The notes under the pieces were generated by a model. That model was not told the origin of the DNA, did no database searches, and worked only from the letters and a program-made list of their open reading frames with translations. From Flavobacterium lacustre (GTDB lineage: Bacteria > Bacteroidota > Bacteroidia > Flavobacteriales > Flavobacteriaceae): 64,000 bases of DNA. This document shows, one piece after another, positions 60,922 to 64,000 of this stretch. Where the stretch lies: assembly GCF_027474525.2 (NCBI RefSeq), contig NZ_CP114882.2, positions 1,302,001-1,366,000 on the forward strand, written 5' to 3'. Each line of letters opens with the position of its first letter. Position 1 is the first letter of the stretch. Made by a program: the position numbers and the translations under genes.

Positions 60922-61035
60922 CATTTTTTATTTATAAATACGAACGGTATAAGTATTTTAATGAATAGTAAATAGTTACGATTGTTTTGAATGGTATTTT
61001 TAGGGTTTTATCTCGTTTTTTTAGACAGAAAAATA

Positions 61036-61043
61036 TACTTTTG
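61036..61043 (+). promoter_or_regulatory. -7 promoter element of the lipoprotein gene
   Basis: TACTTTTG fits TAnnTTTG and ends 21 bp before the ATG at 61065. It lies inside the longer open frame, supporting the downstream start. Confidence 0.5.
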
Positions 61044-61064
61044 TGTGACAAAATACTACATTTC

Positions 61065-61538
61065 ATGAAAAAATTATCATTATTCCTTATTGTACTACTG
61101 GCATTTATTTCTTGTGAAGATAACGTAAAGTTCAATAATCCTTCTGTTCAAGGATTGAAAGACAACGTTTTTTGGAGAGCAGTTGATTCTAAAGCGACTC
61201 TAGTTAATGGCGCTCTTACAATTGTGGCGGTAACCGGTAATGAAACACTTACGTTTAAAACAACCTCTACAACAAAACAAACGTATCCATTAGGAACCAG
61301 TGTTTCTAAAACAGCTACTTATGTACTAAAGAATACTGATGGTACTAAGACTACGTTTACAACAGGCATTGGTATTGGAGAGGGACAAATTGTGATTACA
61401 GATTATGATGCTGAAAATAATACCGTTTCAGGTACGTTTAAATTTAACGCAGAAAAAACTGATGATAATTCTGATCCGGCCATTATTCTGAATTTCCAAC
61501 AAGGAGTTTTTTATAAAGTGCCTGTAAGTTCACTCTAG
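61065..61538 (+). CDS. DUF6252-like lipoprotein
   Basis: 157 residues from the ATG at 61065, which opens a lipoprotein signal (MKKLSLFLIVLLAFISC, Cys17). The mature part is a small beta-rich domain: NPSVQGLKDNVFWRAVDSKA (about 25-44), GALTIVAVTGNETLTFKTTS and VSGTFKFNAEKTDDNSDPAI (about 125-144) follow a pattern of Bacteroidota lipoproteins I associate with DUF6252. Function is unknown. It stands alone between rpsP (divergent) and the RNA-binding protein gene. A weak hairpin (AACACT/AGTGTT) follows the stop. Confidence 0.78.
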   Translation: MKKLSLFLIVLLAFISCEDNVKFNNPSVQGLKDNVFWRAVDSKATLVNGALTIVAVTGNETLTFKTTSTTKQTYPLGTSVSKTATYVLKNTDGTKTTFTTGIGIGEGQIVITDYDAENNTVSGTFKFNAEKTDDNSDPAIILNFQQGVFYKVPVSSL

Positions 61539-61648
61539 CAATAAACGAACACTTTTTTGATAGTGTTTATTTATAACGATTTACATCTTATTTGTTTGAT
61601 TCTAAATTTTAAAACAAAAATAAAATTTACAAATAAGCTTATTTGTAG

Positions 61649-61677
61649 TTGATTAGAATAAAATAAGACTACATTTG
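61649..61677 (+). promoter_or_regulatory. Promoter of the RNA-binding protein gene
   Basis: TTG at 61649-61651, an 18-bp spacer, and TACATTTG at 61670-61677, a full TTG/TAnnTTTG promoter 23 bp before the start codon. Confidence 0.65.
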
Positions 61678-61700
61678 TTCTATTATTTAAATAAGTACAT

Positions 61701-62063
61701 ATGAATATTTTTGTTGGAAGCCTTCCATTCAGTATTGAGGAAGCAGATTTAAGAGAGTCTTTCGAGGCTTACGGAGCAGTTGATTCAGTTAAAATTATTA
61801 CTGATAAATTTACTGGAAGAAGTAAAGGATTTGGTTTTGTTGAGATGCCAAATGATGACGAAGCTCAAAAAGCAATTGATGAGTTGAACGGTGCAACTGT
61901 TCAAGGTCGTGCAATTGTAGTAAACAAATCTGAGCCAAAACCAGAAGGCGAAAGAAGAAGTTTTAACAATAACAGTCGTGGTGGAGATTCTCGCGGTGGT
62001 TATGGTGGTGGAAACAGCCGTGGTGGAGATAACCGTGGTGGTGGAAACAGAGGAGGATATTAA
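61701..62063 (+). CDS. Glycine-rich RRM RNA-binding protein
   Basis: 120 residues. One RRM domain (about 1-78): RNP2 is MNIFVGSLPF and RNP1 is RSKGFGFVEMPNDDEA (about 43-58), with the aromatic residues that stack on RNA. The C-terminal tail (about 88-120) is Arg/Gly-rich with SRGGDSRGG-type repeats, as in cyanobacterial and Bacteroidota Rbp proteins. It likely binds single-stranded RNA as a post-transcriptional regulator, in a phylum that lacks Hfq in many members. Its own promoter and terminator frame the gene. Confidence 0.93.
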   Translation: MNIFVGSLPFSIEEADLRESFEAYGAVDSVKIITDKFTGRSKGFGFVEMPNDDEAQKAIDELNGATVQGRAIVVNKSEPKPEGERRSFNNNSRGGDSRGGYGGGNSRGGDNRGGGNRGGY

Positions 62064-62080
62064 TATTTTTTTCTAGCTAT

Positions 62081-62117
62081 AAAAAAAGGTGTCAATGTAA
62101 ATTGACACCTTTTTTGT
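62081..62117 (+). terminator. Intrinsic terminator after the RRM gene
   Basis: AAAAAAGGTGTCAAT and ATTGACACCTTTTTT form a perfect long stem around GTAA, with a T run. It may also serve leuB on the other strand. Confidence 0.92.
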
Positions 62118-62170
62118 TGATACACTTTCCGTCCTCTCGAAAGAGAGGAACTCGAAAGTGGATTTTATTT

Positions 62171-63232
62171 TTATAGATTAGCAACTAACCAATCTCCAAC
62201 TTCACTTGTTGAATACGCTTTTGCTCCTTTTGAAGCTAAATCTTCAGTTACAATTCCTTGTTCTAATGATTTGTTTACTACAGCTCTGATTGCTTCAGCT
62301 TCTTCTTTTAATCCGAAAGCATCTTCAAACATCATTGCTGCTGATAAAACAGTTGCTAATGGATTTGCGATATTTAATCCTGTAGCTTGTGGGTAAGAAC
62401 CGTGAATTGGTTCGTATAATGAAGTGTGCTCTCCTACAGATGCGGATGGCATTAATCCCATAGAACCTGATATTACAGAAGCTTCGTCGGTCAAAATATC
62501 TCCAAATAAATTTTCCGTAATTAATACGTCATAAGAGTTTGGCCATTGTACCAAACGCATCGCAACTGCATCAACAAATTCATAACTTACGGTTACTTCA
62601 GGATACTCTTTCTCCATAGCTTGTACCGTTTCTCTCCACAAACGAGAAGTTTCTAATACATTGGCTTTATCTACACAACATAATCTTTTGCTACGGGTCA
62701 TGGCTAATTCAAAACCTTTTTTAGCTAAACGTTGCACTTCGGCTCTGGTGTAAACACAGTTGTCAAAGGCAGTTTCTCCACCATCTTTTCTTCCTTTTTC
62801 ACCAAAATAAATTCCACCGGTTAATTCTCTTAAGAAAATTAAATCAGTTCCTTCAATACGTTCTCTTTTTAAAGGAGAATTGTCAATCAAAGATGGGAAA
62901 GTAAATGTTGGACGTACATTGGCAAACAACCCTAATTTTTTACGCATCAATAATAATCCTTGTTCTGGTCTTACAGGAGCACTTGGATCATTATCGTATT
63001 TTGGATGTCCGATAGCACCAAATAGCACTGCATCGGCAGCCATACAAATTTCGTGTGTTTCATCTGGGTAAGGAACTCCAACAGCATCAATGGCGCAAGC
63101 ACCAGTAAGTGCTGGTGTCCAATTGATTTCGTGATTAAACTTTTTTGCGATAGCATCAGAAACTTTAACGGCTTCGTTTACTACTTCTGGTCCAATTCCG
63201 TCTCCGGCTAAAAGGGCGATATTAAATTTCAT
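62171..63232 (-). CDS. leuB: 3-isopropylmalate dehydrogenase
   Basis: 353 residues. The N-terminal NIALLAGDGIGPEVVNEAVK (about 3-22) is the conserved start. LFANVRPTFTFP, FLRELTGGIYFGEKGRKDGG (about 132-151) with substrate-binding residues, and the signature NLFGDILTDEASVISGSMGL (about 241-260) identify LeuB, with GSYPQATGLNIANPLATVLS for NAD binding. It oxidatively decarboxylates 3-isopropylmalate in leucine synthesis. The upstream gene 34 bp away encodes an isopropylmalate synthase-type protein, so the leu operon reads into it. Confidence 0.95.
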   Translation of the reverse strand: MKFNIALLAGDGIGPEVVNEAVKVSDAIAKKFNHEINWTPALTGACAIDAVGVPYPDETHEICMAADAVLFGAIGHPKYDNDPSAPVRPEQGLLLMRKKLGLFANVRPTFTFPSLIDNSPLKRERIEGTDLIFLRELTGGIYFGEKGRKDGGETAFDNCVYTRAEVQRLAKKGFELAMTRSKRLCCVDKANVLETSRLWRETVQAMEKEYPEVTVSYEFVDAVAMRLVQWPNSYDVLITENLFGDILTDEASVISGSMGLMPSASVGEHTSLYEPIHGSYPQATGLNIANPLATVLSAAMMFEDAFGLKEEAEAIRAVVNKSLEQGIVTEDLASKGAKAYSTSEVGDWLVANL

Positions 63233-63266
63233 TACGTATGGTTTATATTAGTTTATTTTTCTTTTT

Positions 63267-64000
63267 TTAGTTCGTTATGACATTTAGCATTTTTTGAGTA
63301 GCTACAATGGCTGCAACGGTTTGATCAGAATCCAATCCTCTTGTTTTAAATTCTTTTCCGTCTAAAGTCCAAGTGATGATAGTTTCACACAATGCATCGG
63401 AACTACTTCCCGGAGGAATTCGTACCGCATAGTCTATTAATTTGGGTAAAGACATTTTTTTGCTTTTGTATATTTTTCCTAAAGCATTCATAAAAGCATC
63501 AAATTGTCCGTCACCTTGTGCGTTTTCTTCAATGATTTCGCCATCTATTTTCAAGCAAAGAGTGGTAGAAGGACGCATTCCTTTGGCGTGAACCAATACA
63601 TAAGATTCGACTACAATTTTTTCTTCGTACGTTTGGCTGTCCAAAACATCCGAAATAATGTATGGCAAATCTTCTTTGGTAACGGTTTCTTTTTTGTCTC
63701 CTAATTCGATAATTCTTTGGGTAACTAATTTTAAATCTTCCTGATTGAGTTTCAAACCCAACTCCTGAAGGTTTTTTTCAATATTAGCTTTTCCTGAAGT
63801 TTTTCCTAAAGCATATTTTCGTTTTCTTCCAAAACGTTCCGGAAGTAAATCATTAAAATATAAATTATTCTTGTTGTCACCATCTGCGTGAATTCCTGCA
63901 GTTTGTGTAAAAACGTTGTCACCAACGATAGGTTTGTTAGCAGGGATTCTATAACCGGTAAAAGTTTCTACCAATTTACTCACCGAGTATAAAGAAGATT
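63267..64000 (-). CDS. leuA: 2-isopropylmalate synthase-type protein, C-terminal part (open at window edge)
   Basis: At least 244 residues are visible. The frame is still open at base 64000, so the start is outside; a GTG at 63983 is internal. The segment KPIVGDNVFTQTAGIHADGD (about 20 residues into the visible part) carries the HxH-type metal-binding GIHxDG of DRE-TIM metallolyases. GRKRKYALGKTSGKANIEKN and the C-terminal LeuA-like dimer/regulatory domain (SYVLVHAKGMRPSTTLCLKI, GDGQFDAFMNAL) follow. It condenses acetyl-CoA with 2-ketoisovalerate, or pyruvate if it is a citramalate synthase; the leuB neighbour favours leucine synthesis. Confidence 0.88.
   Translation of the reverse strand, partial: SSLYSVSKLVETFTGYRIPANKPIVGDNVFTQTAGIHADGDNKNNLYFNDLLPERFGRKRKYALGKTSGKANIEKNLQELGLKLNQEDLKLVTQRIIELGDKKETVTKEDLPYIISDVLDSQTYEEKIVVESYVLVHAKGMRPSTTLCLKIDGEIIEENAQGDGQFDAFMNALGKIYKSKKMSLPKLIDYAVRIPPGSSSDALCETIITWTLDGKEFKTRGLDSDQTVAAIVATQKMLNVITN

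Overview
The window is an AT-rich chromosome segment of a Flavobacterium-like member of the Bacteroidota. The signs are promoters of the TTG-N(17-23)-TAnnTTTG type, weak Shine-Dalgarno sites, type IX secretion sorting tails on two giant secreted proteins, a TonB-dependent receptor, a fused MurF-alanine racemase, and S16 with an Ala/Glu-rich tail. No species call is possible from sequence reading alone.

Layout. (1) 1-6.9 kb: end of a surface polysaccharide locus (membrane polymerase/ligase tail, GT4 glycosyltransferase, PglC-like phosphoglycosyl transferase, PglD-like acetyltransferase) facing convergent Wzc-like and Wza-like export genes. (2) 7.2-9.8 kb: secreted leucine-rich-repeat protein. 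(3) 10.4-16.7 kb: accessory region with an AbiEi/AbiEii type IV toxin-antitoxin pair behind a repeat-rich operator, a 100-residue protein that begins like Cas9 (RuvC-I) and ends in membrane segments, about 1 kb of relatively GC-rich DNA without genes, a DUF6943-like gene, and a compact four-gene minus-strand operon (251-aa protein, DUF5675-like protein, two small membrane proteins). (4) 17.1-21.9 kb: multimodular GH81 endo-beta-1,3-glucanase. (5) 21.9-29.8 kb: a row of minus-strand genes separated by about 140-bp imperfect palindromes. These palindromes behave like integron attC sites, and there is no integrase in the window. The cassettes carry small membrane or secreted proteins, a XhoI/PaeR7I-like restriction-modification pair, a possible nuclease, and a three-gene unit of a Crp-like regulator and two acetyltransferases. 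(6) 29.9-30.6 kb: a 33-unit minisatellite with 20/21-bp period. (7) 30.7-34.4 kb: gluconate operon (gluconokinase, GntP permease, 6-phosphogluconate dehydrogenase). (8) 34.7-44.9 kb: core genes (murF-alr, mscL, asd, TonB receptor, split threonine/serine exporter). (9) 45.0-48.1 kb: AT-rich HpaII-type restriction-modification unit with control protein and Vsr repair nuclease. (10) 48.1-64 kb: two L,D-transpeptidases, trmB, an Fe-S cluster group (Mrp, NifU-like, two ferredoxins), acyl-CoA dehydrogenase, rpsP-rimM-trmN6, and leuB with the end of an isopropylmalate synthase gene.

The most unusual part is region 5. In five junctions the short sequence that ends one palindrome is the inverted copy of the sequence that begins the next one across the intervening gene. 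Integron cassettes have this property (GTTRRRY at the cassette start, RYYYAAC at the start of its own attC); transposon target duplications would be direct instead. I read it as a cassette array without a nearby integrase. Two candidate structured RNAs (43.25 and 55.5 kb), the minisatellite and the Cas9-like chimera are further points of interest.
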